A stretch of 64,000 bases of DNA from Cryptomeria japonica (lineage: Eukaryota > Streptophyta > Pinopsida > Cupressales > Cupressaceae): positions 662,172,438 to 662,236,437 of the forward strand of contig NC_081414.1 of the NCBI RefSeq assembly GCF_030272615.1, read 5' to 3'. Every line of letters starts with the position of its first letter. Position 1 is the stretch's first letter. Below are positions 10,708 to 23,090 of this stretch, piece by piece. Below the pieces are notes generated by a model. It had not been told where the DNA came from and ran no database searches. It saw nothing but the letters and a program-made list of their open reading frames with translations. A program made the position numbers and the translations under genes.

Positions 10708-12268
10708 TGTGCACCTGGTTTGTTGGGAACCTGCAAGACAACAAGCAAACATCAAATGCACTCATGAAACATTATATCAAGATATCTAAATGAAGAAAAC
10801 ATGTTCATCAAATCAAATTGCTCAAAACCGTCTCATGGTCCTCTATCTCCAAGGATCTTCAAGATTTAAGGCGGCTCTCACTTGGAAGAGCACTTGATCT
10901 TTAAGATGTCAACCTAAAGAATTAGATTGAAGGATAATGATCTAGGATCAAAATGGATGCAACTAAGATCCTAGTGATGAGATGAAAAGCTATTGATATG
11001 ATATGCAAGATGGAGGTGTATTTCCAAATTGAAAGATTAAGTTATCTAATTAAGCTAAGATGAAGATGAGATATGAGAATGCTATGGAATTGATATGAAA
11101 TTAAGCTAAGTGATAATCTAAAACATGATATAATCTAAGCTATGATGCAATTAGGATGGCCTAGATGCTTGAAGACGAACAATTGGAGCTCGTTGATAAC
11201 CTGCACAACAAAATAACTATAATATGGATGCAAAAGAAGATGGATTCTTAGATTGAAGAAATGGGCTCTATTTATAGAGAAAATAGAGAAATGGATGGCC
11301 AAGATTGAGCAATCTTAACAAGGGCTAGGATTGAAAGTTATCAATCCATGAGGGGGATTCAATCCAATCCCAAGTTGACAAATGTCACCTTGAGATGGCT
11401 TGAGAGGATGCTAAGCAAGCATTAGATGCTATGTAAGCATGAGGGATACCATCAAGGGATGACATCACTGGATAATGCCATTATCCAAGGGAGCATGCTA
11501 TTGTCCAAGAGGTAAACTCTTGTGCAAAGTTGAGGGATGGCCAAAGGGACAACCATCATGGGCTAGGGTAATGTCTTGTAAGAGGCATTAAATGCTCTTT
11601 GAAGACTTTGGAGGTTAACTTGTTGAAAGTTAGATAACCTTACAAGTTTGGAAGACTCAACAAGTTAACTTGTTGAAGAAGGTAGAGTCTTCAACACATT
11701 TTGAAGACTTTCCCCAAATTTGGAGAAGTGACTCCCCCAATTCTAGGGATGTGACATGATTAGAGGAATTAGGCTAGTTAATGAGGGATTAGAGGGGCTC
11801 TAGAAGAATATTAGCATGCTAATGGAAAATGTAGGAGAATGCAAGTGGAAGGAAATAGGCATTTTTAGATAAAATAAAACATTTATTTTAGCCAAAAGGG
11901 GTGCAACTTGCATTTGTAGGGTTTTGCAAGTGGGGGGACTATTCACAAATAAACAATGATTTATTTAAATGCAAAGGGATTTTAATCAAATGTAAATTCA
12001 TTTAAAAGGGAAAAAGGGGGTTTTAATTAAATAAATAAGATTTATTCAATTAAATGGCTAAAGGGTACTTTAATCAAACCTTAGTTTAACTAATAGGTTA
12101 GACTAGAAGAAAAGGATTTTTATCAAATCTTTAATTTGATTAATAGGTTGATTGGAAGAATAGGGATATTAATTAAACCTTAGTCTAATTAATAGGCGAA
12201 TAAATGATGATTAAATGAATAATGAATAAAATTCATTTAATTAGTTGTGCAAGTTTTAGGTGTCTACA
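10708..12268 (-). mobile_element. Minus-strand gypsy-type solo LTR nested in copy 2
   Basis: On the minus strand it starts TGTAGACACC (12268 leftward) and ends GGTGCACA (10708), with perfect GTAAT duplications at 10703-10707 and 12269-12273. A minus-strand TATA box (CTATAAATAG, plus-strand 11268-11277) sits mid-element. TGTAGACACC is a common plant gypsy LTR start. No coding sequence is present inside. It lies in the 5' leader of ORFX copy 2 and is therefore younger than that giant LTR. Confidence 0.75.
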
Positions 12269-12512
12269 GTAATCAAACCTCCTTAAAAGGTAAAAATCAG
12301 GTTTTAGAATTTCATTTTCCAGATTTTGTCAAGGTTTGAGCATTCATAGTGTTGAATTCTGATTTTAGAAATTAAAATGTCTGAAATTCACAAGAAAATC
12401 AGAACTTCTGAAATTCTGGAATTAATTAGTTTTCCTCTATGTTTTAGTTGCCTTACAAAGTCATTAATTTCAAGCTTTGTACATGTACCATGTCCTGTCT
12501 GCACCTAGGAAT

Positions 12513-15500
12513 ATGGGAGGAGGAATTAGGAGGATTCAAGTCAAGGAGGTCGCTAAGGGATTTTATCCTGAATCCCAAATGTCATCCAAATGGAAGAATG
12601 TTGGAGACACGAATTTTGAACAATTCATCATGGCTCAACACAAGGAAAGATTGTTTGCATTCGTACTAAAATGCCTTCATCCATAGCAACTAACATAATC
12701 AAGTATGGACTGCATCAAGTAGCAGGTTTCCCACTAGTAGTTCAATGTAGTGAGTTGATGATCGAATGTGCCTAGAGGTATGATCCACAAACAAGGTCCA
12801 TCAGGGCACCCAATGGAGCAATCTTGGCCTATCTCACCAAAGACTCGGTTAGGGAGGTGTTTTGTATTCCTCGGCGCAATAAGATGTTGAGTAGAAATCA
12901 AGAAGAATCGCAAGCAATTTTTGAACAAGCACAAGAAGCCTGCATGGGTATAATCAATACCAGTTGGGTTAAAGAACAAAAGAAGCTTCATTCCAATTTA
13001 CCCAAGAGGCTTATTTGTACTACTTCAAAGGAGAATATAGTGATATGATTCACATGCTGAACAAGGTCATGGGTATCTCCCAAGGTGCATTCTTCTGTGT
13101 GTGGATGATCTCATACTTAGAGGAGATTGTCTTGGGACAAGAAGTGATAAATTGGGATAAATTGATAAGTGATAACCTTGACATCCAATTAAGAATCTTA
13201 GAAGGAACAAAGGCTTTCTACATGAGCTCTTATGTAGTGTATATCTTAGCCTTATACACAAAATATAGAGGTCTGATATGCAAAGGAGAAGTGGAACCTA
13301 GGAGTAACCAATTCAAAGTCTATGATTGCTATCCTCAACTGCAATTGCATTATAAGAATAACTACTAGATAACTAATGGCGGCTTTCTCATGTACACCAC
13401 CCAATTGCTTCAAGGAGGAATTCACAAGAGATTATCCAAAGAGGCCATGGCATTAGTCGAGAAGTATGGATCATGGTTCATTCAATTTCCAACCTTGACC
13501 TACATAAGGATTCAAGGGTTTTCATATGCTCCATAGAAACTTTCAAGGTACCCAACATACAAGGTAGTCATGCTCGAGGTTGCAAGACAATTGGTTCACT
13601 TGGACTCCATTCAGAAGAAGGAACACAAGCAAGGGGTGCATTTTCCTATTGTGATAGGAAAGATGATAGATATATGTACTTCACTTCAAGCAGCCAAGAC
13701 AACTGATTTAGAATTGCAATTTTACAAGCCGAGAGATACAAAGAAAGAGCAAATTTTGGTTTGCATCCAAAAGTTCATGGAAATAAGAAAGAACATATAG
13801 TGGAATTGGAGGACTATTGGTCCAAATTGATAGATGAATTTGGGGAAGGAAGAAGATGTGGTCCAAAATTCCAGTAGATTTTATAAAGAAATGTGACTTG
13901 TTTCCTATTCCTGATAAAGTAAAAGATAATGGAGATTATATGCATCCTCAATATGAACAAGAGAAAAATAAACCCATCTTATTACCAGGTTGGATACAAC
14001 CAGAGTTAACAGATATGAATATATTGATGAAAGAGGTCATAGCTAACTCCAGAGAGTGGGTAGATCGCCAGATCAATAAGTTGAGGAAAGAAGGTGCTGC
14101 TCTTACCTACTCCTAGTTAGACAATGTTGGGGTTCCCTCAGGTCAGAATGAAGAAGTTGAAAACAGTAAGGGCAGGATATTTACACTGAAGTTTCAGGTT
14201 CAAGGAAAAGAAAATAGATGGTTGAAAGCAAAAGAAGTTGCAAGTGGACAGTCTGGATCTAGGAAGAAAAAGAAGTTGCAAGTGGAGAGTTTGTAACTAG
14301 GAAGCAATGGGCTAGTCTTAGTCAATCAGCTACAAGCACATTAGCCACCAAAATAGTGGAGGAAATATCCATTGCAAACAATGAGTCATACTATGAACAA
14401 CAAATTGAACTTCGAAATGAGGAACACCTAGAGTCTTTTCAAGAGCAAGCTTATCCATTCATAGCTTACATGGAAGGGGGTGATAGACCCATGCTTGAAG
14501 ATGCAAAGGATACTGAAATCCTAGACACCAATGCTAAAATAGATGAGGAGATAATTTCGGCCTCAAGGGGAATAAGTGATAACAGTCAATTAGAGGATGG
14601 AATGGAGCTATCTACTGTGCCAAATTGTTTGGCAAAGAATTTGATGAAGAAGCCCAAGCCGGTAAATGAGGTCCAACCAATCAAGAATATGCATGAATTC
14701 TTAGAAAGGATTGGTAAAGCTAAAGTACCAAAGAAACCAAAGAAGTATTCTCAAATCACCAGGGATGATATAGGATCCAGGGTCTTGCAAGTGGCAGTTC
14801 CAAAGGGTGATAAGCCTAGAGATGAAGTTACCCCTATGAATTATGAGTTCACAACACTTGACATTGGACCACCCACAAAGGATCAAGACTTCCAAGAATT
14901 AGCTGATACAACGAGAGCTATCAAGGAGAAGTTTGATAAAACATAAGAGAAGGATAGATTAGAGGTGGAGAATATGAGGCTTGTAGAGTTCATTCAACGG
15001 ATGGCTGCTCCAATAAGGCAAGAAGATGAGACATTCATTCCACCACTTTCCCTTCCTCAGGAATTAGTTGACAATCTCAAAGCAATGAGGATTACAAGTC
15101 AAGCAACAAGGTGGGCTGAATTTACCTCAAAGCAAGTGGAGCAATTCTTGGAGAGAGATGTGTTCGAACCTTTGATCGAATAGTCATGTTCATAAACGAA
15201 ATTCATAAAGTAGAGGAGAATTGGAAAGACTTCTAGGTTGTAGAAGATAGGATAATACCTTGTCTAAGAGTGTTGGAAGAGTTTCCATTGTGGATATTGA
15301 TTCAGGAGTGTGTTATTGATGAAGGGGCTTCATATGATTTCAGTAGATGGTAATGTTCTTTGATAGTAAGGAAGAAAGTATTTGATAAGATGAAGGAAGA
15401 ATGCATGGATATGAATGACTCACTTGAAAGGATACGACTCAAGATCCTTAGATCGCTTGAGAAAGTATCTGGGCAGGATGTTAGTGATGCAAATGGTTTA

Positions 15501-15790
15501 AATTTGGAAGAGTTGAGGGAGAGCGTGAAAAATGTGTATCACAAATAAATGGAAGTTATCAAAGAAGATTAGCTAGATGATATGTTTTCCCTTATGATTA
15601 CATAAACAATTTTCAAAGGCAAGAAGACAAATGGGAGGATACTTTTGGCCGATCCATGAAGGCCTTGGACGTGATAGGAATGCAATTGGATGCCTTGCCA
15701 AGCATAGTAATGGAGGAACTGAATCGGTTGATGGCCAGGTTCATTGCATTCACGGACAAAGAATGAGACAAGTGGAATCACATTTTGGAA
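12513..15790 (+). pseudogene. ORFX, copy 2 (heavily broken)
   Basis: Recognisable over its full length by parallel stretches to copy 1: SKWKNVGDTNFEQF near the start, then VAGFPLVVQCSELMIECA, AYLTKDSVREVFCIP, MIHMLNKVMG, SSYVVYILALY, GGIHKRLSKEAMALVEKYGS, WFIQFP, LMKEVIANSREWVDRQINKL, and in the C-terminal part QITRDDIGSRVLQVAVPK and LDIGPPTKDQ. At least ten stops or frameshifts interrupt it (for example the TAG at 13366-13368). The start is placed at ATG 12513 by comparison with copies 1 and 3; candidate acceptors lie just upstream. No longer coding. Confidence 0.7.
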
Positions 15791-15860
15791 TCTGATTCTA
15801 TGGATTAGTTCACAATGTGTCAGTGTCATCTATGTTCCAAGTGGCTCTTCCTCCTTGTGC

Positions 15861-16008
15861 CACGTGTCAAAGATGAATAACCAATCAACTGAAAGTTAGT
15901 AAGACTTTTGTAATTAACCCTAATTAGGGTTTTATCTGTTAATCTAGGCCGTTGATCTTTGATCAATCTGGGTCGTTGCTTTGTATTTAAGTGTCTATAT
16001 AAACCCTC
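15861..16008 (+). promoter_or_regulatory. LTR core promoter, giant LTR copy 2
   Basis: CACGTG (G-box type, 15861-15866), an AACCAATCAA CCAAT-like site, the telo-box palindrome core AACCCTAATTAGGGTTT (15916-15932) and TATATAAACCCTC (15996-16008) occur in that order, 30-150 bp downstream of the ORFX end. The same palindrome-to-TATA layout is seen in copy 1. Confidence 0.6.
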
Positions 16009-16828
16009 CTCTTTTCATTTGTTAGGGAGAGATTTTGAACAAATTGTTGTAGTGATACTTCTTAAGTAATAGACATAGTTCATTGAAGTTTGGTGAATCT
16101 TTGTCCACTTTTGCAAGTTAGCATGGTTTCTTGGCTCTCATTAGAATAGATTTAATTTACAAGTTGATATATTGAATGAAGGATTGATAAAATTGGTTAA
16201 TGTGGAGTTGATGTGTTCATACTTTTTATGATTGAATGATTTTCAATTTTTTTGCAAAGTTAGCCTGGACAAATAAATGAAAACTTAATTTCTATTACTA
16301 TATTCATTGTTCAATATGTTGGTGAATATAAGCGATATGAAAATCTTTTGAATTCCTTAGAAGATAGCACCGTTCTTGTGTAGTTGTTGAATTTGGTGAA
16401 ACGAGAATTGGTTTAAATTCCACTTTTGCAATTTCTGTCTCTAGAGTTCATAGGAGTAGCTTAGGATTAGAATTATCTTCCTAAATCTTCACCCTTTTTT
16501 CCTTTTTTTTTTAAAGTCTTAGTAGAAGTATGATTGAAAATAGTTTTTGCAAAATCATTCCAAAAAAAAAGGAAAGTTACAAGTGTCGGGAATCAGCAGA
16601 ATCCTTAGATTGATTAAGTCCTCAAACAATTATGTAAGTCCTCCTCGAGATTACCAATAAATCACAACGAACCAATTGAGGCTATCCTTACGCATTTGGG
16701 AACCTTGGAGTCGTCTTTGTGATCATGGAGTTCATCTGTTTAGCACATAGAAGATTTTGATCAAGAGAGAGTAGGATATCTCTGGGTATTTTATTTTGTG
16801 TTGAATGTGCATAAAATCACCACCAACA
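16009..16828 (+). other. R-U5-like leader of giant LTR copy 2
   Basis: T-rich, non-coding, colinear with the leaders of copies 1 and 3. Shared blocks include TTGTTAGGGAGAGATT just after the TATA box, AAGTTAGCCTG, and near the end CTCTGGGTATTTTATTTTGTG (16774 onward). It ends CACCACCAACA. Confidence 0.5.
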
Positions 16829-18960
16829 ATACCATAGTGTTCCAAGTAGATAAAGATTTTACCATTATGGATGCATTGGAGCCTTGAACTTCATGGATAC
16901 CCCCACTACCCTACGAAGTGTCTGATGTGGGAGTAGTTATATGCATAGGGGTTGCTTGGATTGCCCAAAGACCGAAAGCACAAAGAAATCAGACCACCAA
17001 GGAGTTTTTTGACTCATTGGGTAAGGAGAAAGCAATGCAAAAGGTTGAGAAGAAGAAAGGGAAACAAACAAAGCAAACAAAAGAGCCCCCTAAGGAAGAA
17101 CAAGAATAATGAGTAGAAACTGGGCTCACCCCTAGGAGGTTCAAAAGACTACAAATTCAAACCCCATTTACAACACTTGCAAAATTTGGAGGTAGCTAGA
17201 GAGTAAAAAGAAAATTGCCTACTACACCAGAGGAGGGGTCATTTGAGCAAGAAGCGTTAGAAGCCCTACTCCGAATGAGCTTAGAAAAGAAGCCAAGGAA
17301 GAAACAATAGGCACACAAACCATCAGAATTTGATACAAAAAATGAGGAGGCGGTTCAATTCATAAATGAAGAAGCCATTGGACCAAGGACTACAACAAAA
17401 CAAGCCCCCTTATTAGATGATAAACTCTACGATGCTCTCTATGACCCTAAAGTTTTTGAATAAATATTGGAGAAGTACAAGCACATGCCTTTGGTAAACA
17501 AACACACATCGGAGCGAGCATTGATCTAGTACATGATGACAAACAAGTATACTCTAGAACATTTTATGTGTAATTTATTGGACCCTATAGCTCCTGCCTT
17601 GAAAATTTGGAGGACGAAAGCATAACAAGAAGAGGAGAATCTGAAGGAGATAGCTATTCAGATGATAGCCTCAACTATGACAACCTCCCAATTGTAGAAG
17701 TTTAAAGATATACAGGCTAAAGAACTTTGGACAAAATGGAGGGTTGACAAATTGATGCTGGACAAACTGGGGATAATAAAAGTATAGCTAGAAATAACAA
17801 AGGCAACTACCAAGGTCTACAATCAATTATGTGAAGAAGAAGCAAAGGAGAAACATAAAGAGGCTACAACTCCTCCATCTCATTGGATAGATATTAAATC
17901 TACTGCCTCTACAACATGATCATCTGAAACCTCTACAATAGAGCACATAAAAAATTTCTTGGCGTAGCAACAACTACAACTGGTAGCGTCAAGTCAATTA
18001 CTCTAGATTTCAGTAACTAGAAATCAAGAGGACATAGGGAGCATATTTCCCCTATGAAAGTTTAGTTAGGAGATATCTTTCACCAAACATCCTGAGAAGA
18101 AGTTCTAAAGTAGCATGTTCAAACCATTGAACAGGTCGAAGCAATAATTAAGGAGATTTAGGGCAAGTACCCTCATTTGAAAGGGGATCCTTCTTAGTCG
18201 TCTTCGACACAACTTAGGTTATTAATGGATGAACTACTACAAGATCCGGTTTTTCTAGAAGGATAGGATTAAATAGGAAGTATAGACATAATTTCAAAAA
18301 GCAAAGGAGGGTGAAGCAAGGAATTGGTGTGCCACAATCCGGTCTACCCTAGAGACGCAAATCAATACAATCAAGGACACAGAGGTAGAGGTTAACCAAC
18401 TGTATTAGTATTGTTTGCAGTGGTCGACCCTAGTAGGCCCCTTGAAGACTCAAATGGATCAATTGGAAGTTAGAACTCTGTAGCTAGCATAACAATATGA
18501 TGCCTTAAAAGATCTGGATGGGAGAGAAAGAGTAGCAATAGAAGATCCACATGATCAATACCAACAGGTCAAGGAGTAGAAGGATAGATCCTAGAGAATA
18601 TTCAAGCAACAAAAGGAGGTCGTTAGCCTATATCATCGAAATCATTTAGGATGCACACTTTTTTTTTAAGCACATACGAATTCCAAATACACTTTTGGAA
18701 GCTAAAAACCGACTTTTACAATTGCATATACACATCAATTAGTTGCAAACAACAAATATACAGTGGGATGACAATTTCAAGTCTCTACAAGATATTTACA
18801 AAGCTATACTTTTGTAGGTAGGTTGACTTGAGGACAAGTCAAGGTTTTGTTGGCTGAAAAATAGTATACAAACACCAGTCCGGAGATACTCAATATTTAA
18901 CTAGAAAGAAGGGTCTGAAATAGGACCTTTGGATGATAGAATGTAGTTTAGGGATATTAT
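16829..18960 (+). pseudogene. ORFY, 3' part
   Basis: Continuation of the ORFY frame right of giant LTR copy 2: IVFQVDKDFTIMDALEP, then PPLPYEVSDVG, a lysine-rich stretch (16990-17110), and a long glutamine/lysine/glutamate-rich helical region with stretches such as LLDDKLYDALYDPKVFE and LEKYKHMPLVNKHTSERALI. Many TAG codons, often in CAG or CAA contexts, interrupt it. Combined with the 5' part the protein would have been about 950-1,000 residues, similar in size and layout to ORFX. Function unknown. Confidence 0.5.
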
Positions 18961-20994
18961 GTAAGTGACATGTCTCCTATGGTAGCTATAAGTAGTTAGT
19001 AAGATCTATTCGCCAAAATAGATGATGTAGAAGAGAGATAGAATGGTGAAATATAATGTATTAAGGATATATAAGGAATGTAATATAGATTGATATATGA
19101 ATACAAATAAATATAAATTCTGATCTAATATGTGTATATGGTATTTTATTTTGATTTACGACTAGTATAGGATCTGGAATACCTTCCTTGTTGCCTCAAA
19201 AGGATTGAGTCTGTGGTAAAAGACTAAAACATCAGAAATTCTATGGGTATAGAACTTCGGTATGCATCCCTAAAATTTCTTGCCGACACCTAGTTTCATA
19301 AGATTAGTCACATCCAACTGAGGATTGAATATAAACTTTCACAAGTCTGAGAAGATGATGCAATAGGGGAGATGGAGATATCAAAATTAAATGAAATTAA
19401 AATCTAGTGCGGGTCCAGGGACAGTATCAAAAGCAAATGTTAAAAAATTTGGGAAAATGATTGGATAGGGACCTGACGATAATTATATGAAATTAAAATC
19501 TTGGGTTTGGTCAAGAGGGACCTATCAGAAGCAAAATATATATTAGGGTGATCAAATTATGCAAGAAAGAATCTAGATGTGATAAGCTCATGAAATGGAA
19601 CTTGGGGAATTTGAAATCTGACTACCTTGAAGAACTAAGCTCAAGCCTGAAATATGTCGAGAATACACTAGGACCCACCTTATTGCTCCATTAATGCCAT
19701 TGGAAATAAAACTTGAAAAAATGGACAATCCTACTTGATAAAGAAACAAATGTGAGGGGGAACGGATTTAAATTGGGTTTAAGGAAGTGTTGCATTTGTG
19801 TGACCATTTCAAATTGAGACCTGGGGAAAATAGAGCAAAGAGCTGGATAAGGGAATTATGGAAGGGATTCAAGTGAGATTTGAACCAGTTTAAAATCTTT
19901 ATCAATGAAAAAAGAAAAACTGAGGAAAAACACACAGAATATGATTCTGATGTGGAATCATGGAAGCTTGGAGACTTGGGAAACAATGGTGGTTAAAGAC
20001 AAACTGAACAAGCTGAGGAAGAAAAAAAAGCACAGGGAAATGATTATCTGGGAGGATAAAATTGAGAAAGAAACTGCAAAATGCTGGAAAGAAAGCAGGG
20101 GCCCCAAGACTGAAATCAACTTGAAAATGTTGTGGCCGCAACAAGTGGAAGATGCATCAAGCAGGGCTTTTACTGTTCTTAGTGTTGGTTGTACCTTTTG
20201 AGTTCCAATAACTGGATTTCTTTGTCTCGGATATCAAGATAATTCCTTTTTTCTGTATTTGTTTAAAGTAGCACATTTCTGTCATTATCATTTTTATTTC
20301 AATGGGAAAATAGGATTACTTCTACTTGAAGTAGACTATGGTGAAAGCTTATCGTAATTATTTTGAGGATGTTCTATATATGGATAAGTTGTTTATTGTC
20401 TGCAATGTTTGTTTAAAATAATAGATGCGTATAGGAAGCAACATATAACTGGTTGGACTTCTATAAAGAGCATTGAGAATGGTGCACATTCTATACCAGA
20501 AAAGATATTTTTTATGCAGTCTATAAATTTTAAAAAAAATGGTTCTCATTTACTCTTATTATCTCTTCATTTAGACTCTTTAAGTAGTTTTATCATCTCT
20601 TCATTTTAGATTCTTCATTGGTCATTCTTTTAAGAGGCTGATTTTGTGGTTCAATTTTTTTTATCTACTGGGTTTTGGGTACTTTTGCTTCATTTTTCCG
20701 AGAATGTAGACTTTGCATGTATCATTAATGTTAAGCATGCTGTAATGGTCTGTTATTTTCAAGCCTTACTAGAGAGGTAAAATATTCTATCTTTTATGTG
20801 ACTGGAAGATTCTCCTTGTTTTCACAAACAACCTGTTCCTTCTGGATAATTTGATTTCATTCTGCAAATTAATTATTATCTAGTGATTTATCAATTATCT
20901 CCCCTTGATTCTCTGAGTTTGTTACGTCAATGATACATCTCTTGACACTATGATGTTATACTCAAACAAATTGAAACTGCAAAAGGCACTGCAG
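18961..20994. other. Non-coding, decayed repeat DNA
   Basis: Just after ORFY there is a TATA-like GGATATATAAGG (about 19068), possibly the core promoter of the ORFY element, but no clear LTR end was found. Two diverged copies of a roughly 97-bp unit beginning ATGAAATTAAAATCT lie at 19391 and 19487. The small ORFs at 19768-20201 on both strands have no recognisable content. Confidence 0.35.
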
Positions 20995-21885
20995 GATTTC
21001 TTCTTTGATTATTATCAATGTTCTCACTATGATGGCACAGAATCTAATAGGAAAAATGTCATGATTCTGGGGTTCACTTTGGGAGTCATTTCTTTCAGCT
21101 GCCATTGGGGAAGGAATTCATTATCTGTTTGGCTGGCCGGCTAGCATGCGCATGTATGATTGTAAGTTGTAATTACACATATATAACATGATCAAACTTT
21201 TGTTCTTTTAAAAAGTTCTTACAGTTTATCATAGATTCCAACACATTCTTGATTGTCTTTTAACAGTTATGCTTTCTTGAGAATCTACTGATACCGTACA
21301 CATGCATATTTAACTTGCAGTGGAGGTTGTCACATGGATTGTAGATGCTGAAGTCCTTATGTCTATTGCTCTTCTTCCCAAGTAATTATCCGCTTTGAAG
21401 TTTGAATGAAATGTTCTCTCACTGTTTTTATGGAAGTAAAATATGTAATTGTAGTAGCTTTTCATCCATTCTTTTTTCCTCACGACTAAGGAAGGTTTTG
21501 TAGGATACTGGATACCTTAACTGTGTCCACTGATATGCATTTGACTTCCTCACATATGCTTTTGGATGACAAATTTTGGGGATTATTTTGCAGTTGGAAT
21601 AGAAGAATGCTAGAAGCTATTGATGTCTGCAATCACAAACATAATTCAGCTGTTCCAGATCTACTGGCTCCACCCTTTGAGACAAAAGCAAGCTCAGAGA
21701 TGGGAGAAAGAAATCTAAGATCACGACCAAGCCGCACGGATTCTCAGGTATTATTCTGTGTGGATCGGACAAAAGGGTTGTTAGAATTCCTTATATTTCT
21801 GTTGACTTATTGTCTTTACCAACATACAGCTATATGCTAGACGGTTATACAGGAAAGCACTAGTAGAAACATCATTGAAACCAAG
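20995..21885 (+). CDS. Exons of an unidentified host gene (possibly a pseudogene)
   Basis: Four segments join in consistent phase through GT-AG introns: 20995-21161 (donor GTAAGT), 21321-21381 (acceptor TTGCAG, donor GTAATT), 21504-21747 (acceptor TTGTAG, donor GTATTA) and 21830-21885 (acceptor ACATACAG, donor GTCAGG). The spliced product includes WESFLSAAIGEGIHYLFGWP, then EVVTWIVDAEVLMSIALLPK, LDDKFWGLFCSWNRRMLEAI, APPFETKASSE and LYARRLYRKALVETSLKP. Phase agreement across three introns is hard to get by chance. One in-frame TGA (21062-21064) in the first segment suggests either a pseudogene or a wrong first boundary. I do not recognise the family. It is not retroelement-like. Confidence 0.45.
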
Positions 21886-22892
21886 GTCAGGTTCTGATTC
21901 TTTACACTAGATCTTAGCCCCATCCTATTAATCTGTAAGCAATATTATTAAAACTATTATATGCTAAAGAAATAGAAACACCCAAGCTTCAAAAATGATT
22001 TACTTTGTGTGTATAATTATGATATTTCCAGCATTTATTTATTACACACTGTCTCAATTATGCTGTTGTAATGATAGTTTGTGCCTGCTTAGATGGTGTC
22101 AATCATTTCTATCTTCATAAAATCCTCCCTCTCTCCGTGATGACCAAATTGGATGGCTTTAATGTTTATTGGATGTGGATGCATGATTGGTGTATAAGCC
22201 ACTATGTATGTTGTGTATGCATAATGATCAGTTTAAATCTTAAAGATCTTACTGTTAGTGACAGGGTGTAATAATAAACTGATCAAACATAAGGATTGTC
22301 AAATGGATCCAACCGATCATTGAGCATCTAAGGAACCCCAATTGGGTCCCTACGTTGAATTTTGACACTGTTGTATTGTTAAAAGCATTTTTTCACACAT
22401 GCTTTTTTGGATACATTTCTAAAAGTTGGGTTTTGTCCTACTGGTTTGTGTTGGGTCTCTGTACAAGCATGGTCAATCCTTTGTTCTCAATCAGATTAAT
22501 CATTCTGTTTATTAGTATAAATGATGTGAGCAGCCATTTTCATAGTTCTAAAAATTGGACTTGACTAAGCCTCAGCTGGTCTAATGTTTGACTGAGACTT
22601 GGGGTTTGTCAAAAAATCAGCAAATGTAATGTCCCATCTCCAAAATTAAAATAAATTCCATCACCCTTCATTTATAGTGCAACAAATGTATTATCTTCGT
22701 GAACAAATTGTAATAACCAATGCAGATTTTTTGTTCCCATTATAGTGCCCATATGCTTTCTACTTTTTTGATCACCCTGATCCTGGAATGGGCAAGGTGA
22801 GAGCATACGTTGTTCTAGAATACAATTAACTGGAATGGAATGTTGAAAGGAAAGCACCAGGCAGCAAGCTATCCAATACCACTTGTTCAGTT

Positions 22893-23090
22893 GGGTGCAT
22901 AGGCATTACTGGAAATTAAAATATACATCCTCCACTTCAATGGTGAGCGAATGGTCATGTCCACTTATGTAGCGGGAAAGTTTATGCAGTAGGGTGCATA
23001 TGCATTACTGGAAATTAAAATATCCATCTTCTGCTTATCCAATGTTGAGCAAATGGGCATGCCCACTTGTGTAGTGGGAAAGCATATGGG
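22893..23090 (+). repeat. 99-bp tandem duplication
   Basis: Two similar units start at 22893 and 22992 with GGGTGCATA-GCATTACTGG and share AAATTAAAATAT and GGTCATGTCCACTT / GGGCATGCCCACTT words. They belong to a wider cluster (22880-23200) of CCACTTATTCA(G/A)TGG-like motifs. Confidence 0.7.

Larger units (their letters stand above)
9094..16828 (+). mobile_element. Giant ORFX-bearing solo LTR, copy 2
   Basis: The insertion starts TGTTGTGACG and ends CCAACA. It is flanked by ATGCT (9089-9093) and ATACC (16829-16833), which differ by two transitions. Removing it with one flank copy restores the ORFY reading frame, which is strong evidence that the whole 7,735 bp went in as one unit. Subtracting the nested minus-strand LTR and its duplicated 5 bp leaves about 6.17 kb, close to copy 3 (5,886 bp). 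Inside are U3-like tandem repeats, a promoter, ORFX, a second TATA promoter and an R-U5-like leader. No primer-binding site, gag or pol is present, as expected for a solo LTR. Confidence 0.75.

Noticed and set aside
22625-22640. TGTAATGTCCC as the start of a complete LTR
   Set aside because: It resembles the start at 60001, but no right end, TATA box or target duplication could be placed.
22746-22796. A fifth exon for the 20995-21885 gene
   Set aside because: Splice-like edges exist and the phase fits, but a TGTAATGTCCC LTR-like start at about 22625 suggests this DNA is repeat, and the product gives no support.
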